In this document: piece after piece, positions 5,502 through 11,114 of the stretch
Layout: the number at the start of each line of letters is the position of its first letter
Numbering within the stretch: the stretch's first letter is position 1
Origin: an uncultured Eggerthella sp.
GTDB lineage: Bacteria; Actinomycetota; Coriobacteriia; Coriobacteriales; Eggerthellaceae
DNA: 11,114 nucleotides
Direction of reading: 5' to 3'
NCBI GenBank assembly: GCA_900547965.1
Contig: URJE01000058.1
Location: 1-11,114, forward strand
Position numbers and translations under genes: made by a program
Notes under the pieces: model-generated
What the model was told of the DNA's origin: nothing
The model's database searches: none
The model's input: only the letters and a program-made list of their open reading frames with translations

Positions 5502-7690
5502 TGAGAGTGATCCGCCAGCTTTTTGTCGACGACATGAAGCGTATCTTCAGTAACCTGATTACCGGTCTTATCGTTTTGGGCTTGGTGTTGCTGCCTTCTA
5601 TTTTCAGCTGGTACAACGTGCTGGCATGCTGGGACGTGTTTCACAACACTGGCAACCTGAAGGTTGCGGTGGTGAATAACGATGAGGGCTATCAGAGCGA
5701 TTTGGTTCCCATGAAAGTGAACATGGGTGAGCAGATTGCCAGTTCGTTGCGCGCCAATGAGCAGATGGATTGGATATTCACGAACGAAGATGACGCTATC
5801 GACGGCGCAAAATCGGGTAAATACTATGCCGCAGTGGTTATCCCTGAAAGCTTCAGCAAAGACATGATGACGTTCTATTCAGGCGAATCGGACCATGCGG
5901 ATCTGATTTACTACAGCAACGAAAAGAAGAACGTGGTTGCTCCGAAGCTTACCGATCAAGGTGCCAGCAAGGCGTCCGATATGGTGAACCAAGTATTTGC
6001 CAAAACGCTCGCCGAAGTGGGCATGAACGTTGCTTCTTCGTTGCTGAAGTATTCGGATAATGCCAATATCGACAGTCGATTGGGCGATTTGGCGAACCAT
6101 GTGGATACTATGGGTGCTCAGATGTCTGATGCTTCGCAGACGCTGAGAACCTATGCTCAGGTACTCGATGCCTCTCAATCTTTGGTAGCGGGGTCGGCTG
6201 TGCTTTTGGGACAGGCAGGTGATTCTGCTGCTCAGGTGATGGACTCTGCCAACCAGGCGAAAGATTCCGTTTCTTCCATGGGAGATGCCCTGAAGGCGTC
6301 TAATGCCGCTTTGGGTGAGGCCATTTCCAACAGTGCCGCCGGTTACGAAGGGGTCTCAAACGCGATCGATCAAGCCTTCAGCTCTGCCAATACCCTTGCG
6401 GGCACTTCTGCGAGCAGCTTAGACAATCAGGCTTCTTCGATTGGGGCTCAGGCTTCGCAATTCGAGTCTCTGGCAAATCAGGTAAGGAGTTTGGCGAATT
6501 CACAGAGTGATCCCGATTTGAAGGAAACGCTCACGCAGCTTGCTGTGCAGCTGCAGGCTTCTGCCGATTCCCAGAAAGCGTTGGCGGATGGCTTGCGTAC
6601 GGCTGCTGATTCCATCAGGGCCGATGCCTCTTCGACTCAAGCCGAGCATGACAAGGTAAGCGCTCTTGCTGCTCAGGCGAAGAACAGCGTAGGCCAGCTT
6701 TCCGAGGATTACAACAACACCATCAAACCTCAGCTCGATACCTTGATGGACCAAGTTTCCGCTATGTCTGGCTCGCTTTCCTCGAGTGCGTCCACGCTTG
6801 GTTCGGTGGGGGACGATCTGCAGAATGGCGCCGATTCCCTTGCTGGTCGCATTGCAACGTCTAAGCAAAAGCTGCTCGACACGGCATCCGATTTGGATGA
6901 TTCAGCACAAAAGCTCACTTCGCTTTCCACTGCTATGCGTGAGGCTCTTTCTTCGGGTGACCTCGAACAGCTGCGCACGGTGCTCTATTCCGACCCCGAT
7001 GCCCTTGCATCGGCGTTGGCGGCTCCCGTGCAGCTTGAGCGCAATGCGGTATTCCCTGCAGACAACTTCGGCTCTCAAATGGCTCCGTTGTACACCACGT
7101 TGGCTTTGTGGGTTGGCTCGTTGTTGTTGGCGGTTGCTATCAAGGTGGAGGTGTCGCGCAAAGCTCAGATAAAGCTGGGGTATCCAAAACTGCACCAGCT
7201 GTTCTTGGGGCGTTTTGGCGTATTCGCTTTCGTTTCCCTGTGTCAAAGTACCGTTTTGGCTTTGGGCAACATGCTGTTCTTGCAGGTGCAGGTGAGCAAT
7301 CCGTTGTTGTATCTGATTTGCTTCTGGTTGGCGGGTTTGGTGTTTACCTTCATCATCTATTCGTTGGTGGTATCGTTTGCCAACTTGGGTAAGGCTATTG
7401 CCGTCTTCCTCCTCATCATCCAGGTAACCTCTGGTGGAGGCAGCTTCCCACTCCAAATGCTGCCCGATTTCTTCCAGGTTCTTAGCCCCTTCCTGCCGGC
7501 AACGCATGTTATCAATGCTATGCGTGCAGCCATGATGGGTGTCTACATGAACGATTTCTGGATAGAGATCGGCTTGCTGCTGCTGTTCGTTGTGCCGTTC
7601 CTGCTGCTTGGATTGGTGTTCCGCAAGCCTTTGATGAAGTTCCTGAATTGGTATATCGAAAAAGTGGAGGAGTCGAAGCTGGTCTGCTAG
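5501..7690 (+). CDS. YhgE/Pip family membrane protein (second paralogue)
   Basis: A 729-residue paralogue of the preceding protein. Residues about 15-33 are the N-terminal anchor (LIVLGLVLLPSIFSWYN), then the YhgE N-terminal domain with NTGNLKVAVVNNDEGY (49-64). Residues about 190-500 are a Ser/Ala/Gln/Asp-rich, probably helical and partly coiled, outside region. The C-terminal ABC-2-like membrane domain has five segments between about 530 and 707, including the conserved block GGSFPLQMLPDFFQVLSPFL (about 645-665) and a following ATHVINAMR. It ends 22 residues after the last membrane segment, so it lacks the extra tail of its partner. The ATG lies in TAATG, sharing one base with the upstream stop, so translation is likely coupled and the two may form a heteromer. 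A strong hairpin terminator follows. The operon holds no adjacent regulator, ATPase or WXG100 gene, so a link to type VII secretion (as for EsaA/YueB relatives) is not supported here. Confidence 0.93.
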   Translation: MRVIRQLFVDDMKRIFSNLITGLIVLGLVLLPSIFSWYNVLACWDVFHNTGNLKVAVVNNDEGYQSDLVPMKVNMGEQIASSLRANEQMDWIFTNEDDAIDGAKSGKYYAAVVIPESFSKDMMTFYSGESDHADLIYYSNEKKNVVAPKLTDQGASKASDMVNQVFAKTLAEVGMNVASSLLKYSDNANIDSRLGDLANHVDTMGAQMSDASQTLRTYAQVLDASQSLVAGSAVLLGQAGDSAAQVMDSANQAKDSVSSMGDALKASNAALGEAISNSAAGYEGVSNAIDQAFSSANTLAGTSASSLDNQASSIGAQASQFESLANQVRSLANSQSDPDLKETLTQLAVQLQASADSQKALADGLRTAADSIRADASSTQAEHDKVSALAAQAKNSVGQLSEDYNNTIKPQLDTLMDQVSAMSGSLSSSASTLGSVGDDLQNGADSLAGRIATSKQKLLDTASDLDDSAQKLTSLSTAMREALSSGDLEQLRTVLYSDPDALASALAAPVQLERNAVFPADNFGSQMAPLYTTLALWVGSLLLAVAIKVEVSRKAQIKLGYPKLHQLFLGRFGVFAFVSLCQSTVLALGNMLFLQVQVSNPLLYLICFWLAGLVFTFIIYSLVVSFANLGKAIAVFLLIIQVTSGGGSFPLQMLPDFFQVLSPFLPATHVINAMRAAMMGVYMNDFWIEIGLLLLFVVPFLLLGLVFRKPLMKFLNWYIEKVEESKLVC

Positions 7691-7730
7691 TGAGCCCAGT
7701 AACGTTGAGGTCTTCAGCTTGTTCTAAAGC

Positions 7731-7775
7731 AAACCGCCCTTCGTTTCGTGCTGACGCAGAAACGAAGGGCGGTTT
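7731..7775. terminator. bidirectional intrinsic terminator between convergent genes
   Basis: AAACCGCCCTTCGTTTC (7731-7747) and GAAACGAAGGGCGGTTT (7759-7775) form a perfect 17-base-pair stem with an 11-base loop. The stem ends in TTT on the plus strand and, by symmetry, in TTT then GCTTTAG on the minus strand. It sits 40 bases past the YhgE/Pip stop and 16 bases past the stop of the facing flavoprotein gene, so it probably serves both transcripts. Confidence 0.88.
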
Positions 7776-7791
7776 CTCGTTACCGGCTTTT

Positions 7792-8319
7792 CTAGGCGCG
7801 CTGTTTTCCGGTGAAAGAATCTATGTCGATGCAGTAGATGTTTGTGCGCGCTAGTGCTTGGTCAGTAAAACCTGCGCTGGCTCCTGGAGCCAGATGGTTC
7901 ATGATGCGGGTGAGCCCGTAGCGCTTTGCGTTGATGCCTTGGACTCGATGAACGGTGCCTGTGCCTATGATGCTGCGATAGGCATAGGAGTAGGCGCAAG
8001 CATAAGGGCCTTCTATTACGCCGTCTTCGATATCCATCTCGATGGCAACGCGCGGCTCGCGATCGAAAAGCTCTGCCTTGCGCCCCTCGGAGGCCGAGTG
8101 CACCCACAGCGCCAGGCGTGGGGTAGGGGCATTGTTGGCAGGGCTTTCAGGGTCTGCCCAGTCGTAGCCAAAACTCATGGGGACGATGAACATGCCCTCT
8201 TCATCGAGTGCGCCGATGCGTACCGTATGGCAGGCTTCGACAATGGCGTGAAGCTGGTCAACGTTACGTACTTGGCGGCTTGCCTGGCGCATTGGGCGAT
8301 GCATCGGTGCGTTTTCCAT
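7792..8319 (-). CDS. pyridoxamine 5'-phosphate oxidase family protein, NimA-like
   Basis: A 175-residue split-barrel flavin-binding protein, resembling the NimA nitroimidazole-resistance group and the general PNPOx-like flavoproteins of anaerobes. Signature features in order are MRQASRQV and the helix LHAIVEACHTVRIGALDEEG (23-42), MFIVPMSFGYDW (43-54), LALWVHSASEGRK (69-81) containing the VHSA/GRK flavin-site block with His74, VAIEMDIEDG (91-100), and YRSIIGTGTVHRV (114-126) followed by YGLTRIMNH. Length is near normal. The ATG at 8319 has AGGAGG four bases upstream; a second ATG five codons in is too far from it. An insert (about 53-67, DWADPESPANNAPTPR) lengthens the loop between two strands. 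Family members bind FMN or F420-like cofactors and act as redox or detoxifying enzymes; true nitroimidazole reduction cannot be claimed from sequence alone. It is divergent from the dehydrogenase operon. Confidence 0.9.
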   Translation of the reverse strand: MENAPMHRPMRQASRQVRNVDQLHAIVEACHTVRIGALDEEGMFIVPMSFGYDWADPESPANNAPTPRLALWVHSASEGRKAELFDREPRVAIEMDIEDGVIEGPYACAYSYAYRSIIGTGTVHRVQGINAKRYGLTRIMNHLAPGASAGFTDQALARTNIYCIDIDSFTGKQRA

Positions 8320-8515
8320 GAGTCCTCCTGTGTTTTGATTGCCATGATGGTATCAGATGCTCTTCGTATAGTGGGTGCTGGCGGATGCTCTTTTCGCGTA
8401 AGGCGTTTCGGTGCCGAATGGCGTAGTTTCGACCTGAAAGTCGTGAGATTTCAGCTTTCCTTAAGGCGTTGTTTTTGTGAAATAGCGCAGCCTTGATAGG
8501 GAAAGGGTATCTGTT

Positions 8516-8544
8516 TTTGCAGGTAGGATTAGGGTCGGTAGAAT
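8516..8544 (+). promoter_or_regulatory. candidate promoter of the dehydrogenase-racemase operon
   Basis: TTTGCA (8516-8521) matches four of six -35 consensus bases. It is followed after 17 bases by TAGAAT (8539-8544), which matches five of six -10 bases. Transcription would start near 8551. This is consensus matching only, with no direct evidence of activity. Confidence 0.35.
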
Positions 8545-8670
8545 TCCGATAGGGTAATAAGGAAATAAGCGCGCCTGCACTCGGATTCGGGGTTTTGTGC
8601 GTGGTATTCTTCTGTGGTGATGAAGGTAACGCTTGGGCTTTCATTGCTCTGAGTCTGAGTGTTTTTTGGA

Positions 8671-8690
8671 GTATGGCCGCAAGGCCGTAC
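8671..8690 (+). promoter_or_regulatory. GNRA-loop stem directly before the ribosome binding site
   Basis: GTATGGCC (8671-8678) and GGCCGTAC (8683-8690) form an 8-base-pair stem with one T-G wobble, closed by the tetraloop GCAA, a very stable GNRA type. It follows a run of six T (8662-8667) and ends immediately before GCTAAGGAGG, the ribosome binding site of the dehydrogenase gene. No T-run follows it, so it is not a terminator. A role in mRNA stability or in controlling translation is inferred. Confidence 0.5.
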
Positions 8691-8693
8691 GCT

Positions 8694-8700
8694 AAGGAGG
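8694..8700 (+). promoter_or_regulatory. ribosome binding site deciding a TTG start
   Basis: AAGGAGG at 8694-8700 is a full Shine-Dalgarno match eight bases before an in-frame TTG at 8709. The earlier in-frame ATG at 8673 has only GGAG two bases away and would put both the stable hairpin and this site inside the coding region. Confidence 0.75.
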
Positions 8701-8708
8701 TTATTGAA

Positions 8709-9950
8709 TTGGTAGACGTAGAAGAGCTGCGCCGCGCACCTATCGCCATTTTGGGTGGTGGCGCTGTTGGCAAAACCTGTGGTGCCGACTGCGCGTTGGC
8801 TGGCCAGGAAGTTCGCATTTGCGACCTGGACCCGTTCTTTGACAATGCGCTGGGCACGGTTATGCGCACGGGTATCACCTTGCAGGACAAGGCACCGGGA
8901 ACGCAGACCAAGTACGGTTTCCGTCGTATGGGCAAGGGCGAATTCGTTCTGGCAACTAATTCGGTAGCCGAAGCGGTTAAGGGTGCCAAGCTCATCGTTG
9001 TGGGCATTCCCTCCATCGCTCATGAGGTTTTCTTCCGTGAGCTCATTCCCGTTCTGGAAGACGGCCAGATCGTCCACATCATTCCCGATAATTATGGCAG
9101 CTTGAAGCTTCGCAAGATGATGCGTGAAATGGGCTGCACCAAGAACGTTATCATCGGTGGTTGGTCAAGCGCTCCCTACGGTACGCGCGTTGATACCGAA
9201 GGCGGCGTTGCCAAGCCCACCTGCTCGTTGGTGTATCGTGCCATTACGCTGCGTGGTGCTGCGCTTCCCGCGAAGGACACGGAAGATTTCGTCGAAAGCT
9301 CGAAGGCCCTGGGTTGCTTCGATGCCATCACCGAAGGCGATGGCGCAGTATGCGGCGATACCGTTATGGATATCGGCTTCTCCAACGTGAACCCGGTTAT
9401 CCACGTTCCCGGTACGGTTTTGGGCGTATCCACGATGGAAAACTTCGGCACGGTCCTGGACAAGAACATCCACGACTATTCCATCTACTCCCATTCTTTC
9501 TGCCCCTCTATTTCTGAAGTTCAGTATCAGTTCTATAACGAGGAAATTGCTCTGGCGGAAGCTATGGGCGTTGGCATCCAGCCTTTTAAGAAAGAAGTGT
9601 TCTATCAGCGCACCAGCGTTCTGGGTGAAGAGTACATGGGCGAGGGCTGCAACGTTCCCTTCGAGGAGCAGTGGGAAGTCGGTTTTGCTACCGGCCCCTT
9701 CACCATCAAGAACCGCTATGTAACCGAAGATGTTCCTGTTGGTTGCCATGTGTACCATGAGCTGGGTAAGAAGTTCGGTGTTCCGACACCTATCATCGAT
9801 TCCATGATCGTTTTGGGTGGCGTTATGAACAAGACCAACTTCTTCGAGACCGGCCTTACCTTGGATGAGCTGGGCATTGGCCATATGACAAAGGAGCAGA
9901 TGCAAGCTTATCTGCGCGAGGGCGAATACGTAGCTCCTGAGGGCGAGTAA
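8709..9950 (+). CDS. NAD/NADP octopine/nopaline dehydrogenase family protein
   Basis: A 413-residue enzyme of the opine dehydrogenase family, which reductively joins an amino acid to a keto acid, or runs in reverse, with NAD(P)H in the cytoplasm. The N-terminal Rossmann domain starts APIAILGGGAVGKT with GxGxxG at 16-21, followed by VRICDLD (35-41) at the end of the second strand. IVVGIPSIAHEV (96-107) and the IIPDNYGS segment (124-131) continue the nucleotide-binding fold. The C-terminal domain shows the family block SNVNPVIHVPGTVL (225-238), with His232 in the place of the catalytic histidine. NRYVTEDVPVG (335-345) and GVPTPIIDSMI (357-367) are typical of the octopine/nopaline dehydrogenase domain. 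The TTG start is chosen from the ribosome binding site. The racemase-family gene follows with no gap, so the two likely act on the same metabolite. The substrate pair is unknown; some family members have drifted to other hydroxy- or imino-acid reductions. Confidence 0.87.
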   Translation: MVDVEELRRAPIAILGGGAVGKTCGADCALAGQEVRICDLDPFFDNALGTVMRTGITLQDKAPGTQTKYGFRRMGKGEFVLATNSVAEAVKGAKLIVVGIPSIAHEVFFRELIPVLEDGQIVHIIPDNYGSLKLRKMMREMGCTKNVIIGGWSSAPYGTRVDTEGGVAKPTCSLVYRAITLRGAALPAKDTEDFVESSKALGCFDAITEGDGAVCGDTVMDIGFSNVNPVIHVPGTVLGVSTMENFGTVLDKNIHDYSIYSHSFCPSISEVQYQFYNEEIALAEAMGVGIQPFKKEVFYQRTSVLGEEYMGEGCNVPFEEQWEVGFATGPFTIKNRYVTEDVPVGCHVYHELGKKFGVPTPIIDSMIVLGGVMNKTNFFETGLTLDELGIGHMTKEQMQAYLREGEYVAPEGE

Positions 9951-10724
9951 ATGAGCAACTGGAAAAGCGCATATGGTGCGCTTGAGACGAAGGCGGAGGT
10001 TCGTGGCATCCACGGGCTTCCGCCCCGTAGTTTTTCGGGGCAAGTGCTCGGCATCATTGCCGTGAAGCTGGATTACCCTAAGCTTCCGGGCAACGTTGCC
10101 AATGCGTGCACCTTCGGCTATCCCGTGTGCTACGAAGTGGTTGATTTCGAGATCGAGCAACTGTTTGCGGGCGATCCCGCCATCAAACAGATGATTATCG
10201 AAGCTGCTAAGAAGCTGGAGGCGCAGGGCGTGCGTGCAATTATTGGCGCATGCGGTTATTTCGCCCATTTCCAGAAAGATGTTGCGGCGGCAGTTGATGT
10301 TCCCGTGTTCATGTCAAGCTTGTGCCAGCTGCCGGTTATCAAAGCAGGTTTTGCCCAAGCGGGTTCTATCGCGGTGTTTGCTGCCGATGGCTCCAGCTTG
10401 AACGATGATTTGCTTGCCCAGGTTGGCAGCAACACCGAAAGACTCATTGTTCAGAACGTGGGCGATATGGAAAGCTTCGCTCCCATTCGCTGGGGTGGAC
10501 ATGAGCTCGATAATGGCAAGCTTACCGATGATTTATGCAGCTTAGCGAAGGACTTGTGTCAGCAGCATCCTGACATTAAGGCCATCTTGCTTGAGTGCAG
10601 CGATTTGCCTCCTTATGCGGCGGCGATTCAGAAAGCAACGGGTTTGCCCGTGTTCGACTTCATTACGCTTGCAAACTGGGCTGCCAGCGCCGTACTGCAG
10701 AAAACCTATACCGGTTGGTTCTAG
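9951..10724 (+). CDS. aspartate/glutamate racemase family protein
   Basis: A 257-residue cytoplasmic enzyme of the cofactor-independent Asp/Glu racemase superfamily, which uses two cysteines to remove and return a proton at the alpha carbon. The two expected motifs are present: GACGYFAHFQ with Cys101 and LLECSDLPPYAA with Cys216, one in each pseudo-symmetric half. VPVFMSSLCQLP (117-128) and GLPVFDFITLAN (231-242) are the usual strand-turn blocks. Length fits the family. The ATG directly follows the TAA of the dehydrogenase gene (TAAATG), with only a weak GAGGG-like site upstream, so it probably relies on translational coupling. Members include aspartate, glutamate and hydantoin racemases and maleate isomerase; the second motif (ECSDLPP) resembles amino-acid racemase-like members. 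The exact substrate is not determined. The linked dehydrogenase suggests it supplies or inverts an amino-acid centre for it. Confidence 0.9.
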   Translation: MSNWKSAYGALETKAEVRGIHGLPPRSFSGQVLGIIAVKLDYPKLPGNVANACTFGYPVCYEVVDFEIEQLFAGDPAIKQMIIEAAKKLEAQGVRAIIGACGYFAHFQKDVAAAVDVPVFMSSLCQLPVIKAGFAQAGSIAVFAADGSSLNDDLLAQVGSNTERLIVQNVGDMESFAPIRWGGHELDNGKLTDDLCSLAKDLCQQHPDIKAILLECSDLPPYAAAIQKATGLPVFDFITLANWAASAVLQKTYTGWF

Positions 10725-10833
10725 CCGGCGAAGGCGGAGCGTCGTGTTTTAGGCTCGTGCTCCCAAGGCAATGATAGGCGTTTTGCCGAATGCGCCTCTT
10801 ATAGGCGGAAGTGAAGGTGCACGCAACGCTGTT

Positions 10834-10851
10834 GCGCAAATGCGCTTTTTT
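10834..10851 (+). terminator. possible weak terminator after the racemase gene
   Basis: GCGC-AAAT-GCGC (10834-10845) is followed directly by six T. The stem is only four or five base pairs, so termination would be weak. An overlapping competing hairpin, CGCAAC-GCT-GTTGCG, lies at 10822-10836. Both are 98 or more bases past the racemase stop. No better terminator was seen closer to the gene. Confidence 0.35.
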
Positions 10852-11023
10852 GGGGAGGTGTCCCTATGGTTCCGTCAAGAGGGACTCGTCCTTTCGATGG
10901 GCGTTTTTGGCAGCGCTGACGCCGGCCCGGCCCAGCCTGCGGCCTCCGCTGGCGGTTCTGCGCCCACTTGTTCACGGTTTTGGAATTCAGGCCCAGTTCT
11001 GCGCAGGGGCAGGGCCATCAGAG

Positions 11024-11109
11024 GGTGGCAAGATTTGCGCGCGGTGCATGATTTGAGGGCTTCGGACGGCGAAAAGCCCCTTTGGCGGCAAGATGCTCGC
11101 GCGGTGTAT
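11024..11109. repeat. 60-bp-spaced imperfect direct repeat
   Basis: The 26-base segment at 11024-11049 (starting GGTGGCAAGAT, containing CGCGCGGTG) recurs at 11084-11109 (starting GGCGGCAAGAT, containing CGCGCGGTG), exactly 60 bases later. The two copies agree at 21 of 26 positions. The second copy reaches almost to the window edge, so more units may follow. It could be the start of an intergenic repeat family or a coding repeat. It does not look like CRISPR, since the copies are imperfect and the spacing unit is a dyad-containing sequence. Confidence 0.5.
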
Positions 11110-11114
11110 TCCCC

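Larger units (their letters stand above)
8320..8708. other. divergent intergenic region and leader of the dehydrogenase operon
   Basis: A 389-bp gap without a credible gene. Features seen are a 9-base direct repeat GATGCTCTT (8356-8364 and 8384-8392), another TAAGGCGTT (8399-8407 and 8462-8470), a small hairpin CTGAAA/TTTCAG (8434-8454), a candidate promoter at 8516-8544, and a stem-loop next to the ribosome binding site (8671-8690). The repeats are short enough to be chance. If the promoter is right, the operon has a leader of about 155 bases. Confidence 0.5.
10725..11114. other. right-hand region without a convincing gene
   Basis: About 390 bp with no supported gene. An open frame runs from ATG at 10840 to the window edge without a stop, but it has no ribosome binding site, no recognised domain and a composition dictated by GC-rich sequence. 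Structures seen are the direct repeat ATAGGCG (10774-10780, 10801-10807), whose CGCCT partner at 10793-10797 could pair with either copy, a GTCCCT/AGGGAC hairpin (10860-10885), and the GC-rich segment 10917-10960. A GGGCTT...AAGCCC dyad (about 11057-11078) and a 60-bp-spaced imperfect repeat complete the region. Confidence 0.45.

Noticed and set aside
8595..8708. Longer start (8595 or 8673) for the opine-dehydrogenase-like gene
   Set aside because: The added residues do not belong to the Rossmann fold, and the region includes the stable hairpin and the ribosome binding site.
10811..11056. An 81-codon GTG-started frame, and an overlapping frame from 10840 open to the window edge
   Set aside because: Neither has a ribosome binding site or a domain, and the long open frame in GC-rich DNA is expected by chance. 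Sequence beyond the edge could change this view for the second.

Overview
The window is an ordinary bacterial chromosomal segment of moderate GC content, carrying seven confident protein genes and five intergenic regions. Two features would fit an anaerobic actinobacterium of the class Coriobacteriia (Eggerthellaceae-like): the gene mix (TAXI-type solute-binding lipoprotein, tandem YhgE/Pip proteins, opine-dehydrogenase-like enzyme, NimA-like flavoprotein) and the strong AAGGAGG ribosome binding sites with some GTG and TTG starts. This placement is an inference from gene content only; there is no rRNA or other marker gene here.

Left part (1-2467): a minus-strand gene for a TAXI-family TRAP transporter solute-binding lipoprotein (140-1132) is divergent from a plus-strand LysR-type regulator gene (1547-2467). 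The roughly 410 bp between them hold a perfect 9+4+9 palindrome (1308-1329) and, in the likely leader of the lipoprotein mRNA, two copies of an AACGC-N4/5-GCGTT palindrome (1176-1189 and 1230-1244). Together these two copies also form one long imperfect stem-loop. The likely reading is that the LysR protein controls uptake of an unknown small organic acid or amino acid. The permease partner is not in the window and may lie past the left edge.

Middle (2468-7776): after a gene-free stretch containing a good intrinsic terminator (2624-2653), two large paralogous YhgE/Pip membrane proteins (2913-5501 and 5501-7690) form an operon with a one-base TAATG overlap. Each has an N-terminal membrane anchor, a long extracytoplasmic Ser/Ala/Asp-rich helical region and a C-terminal ABC-2-like membrane domain. 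The first also carries an extra C-terminal tail with two more membrane segments. A 17-bp perfect hairpin (7731-7775) ends the operon and probably also ends the facing gene.

Right part (7792-11114): a minus-strand NimA-like split-barrel flavoprotein gene (7792-8319) is divergent from a two-gene operon. That operon encodes an octopine/nopaline dehydrogenase-family enzyme (TTG start at 8709, ending 9950) and an aspartate/glutamate racemase-family enzyme (9951-10724, start codon abutting the previous stop). The pairing suggests a pathway acting on an amino acid or an amino-acid/keto-acid conjugate. The final 390 bp contain no convincing gene, but include a 60-bp-spaced imperfect direct repeat running toward the right edge.

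No tRNA, rRNA, CRISPR array, insertion sequence or integrase was recognised.
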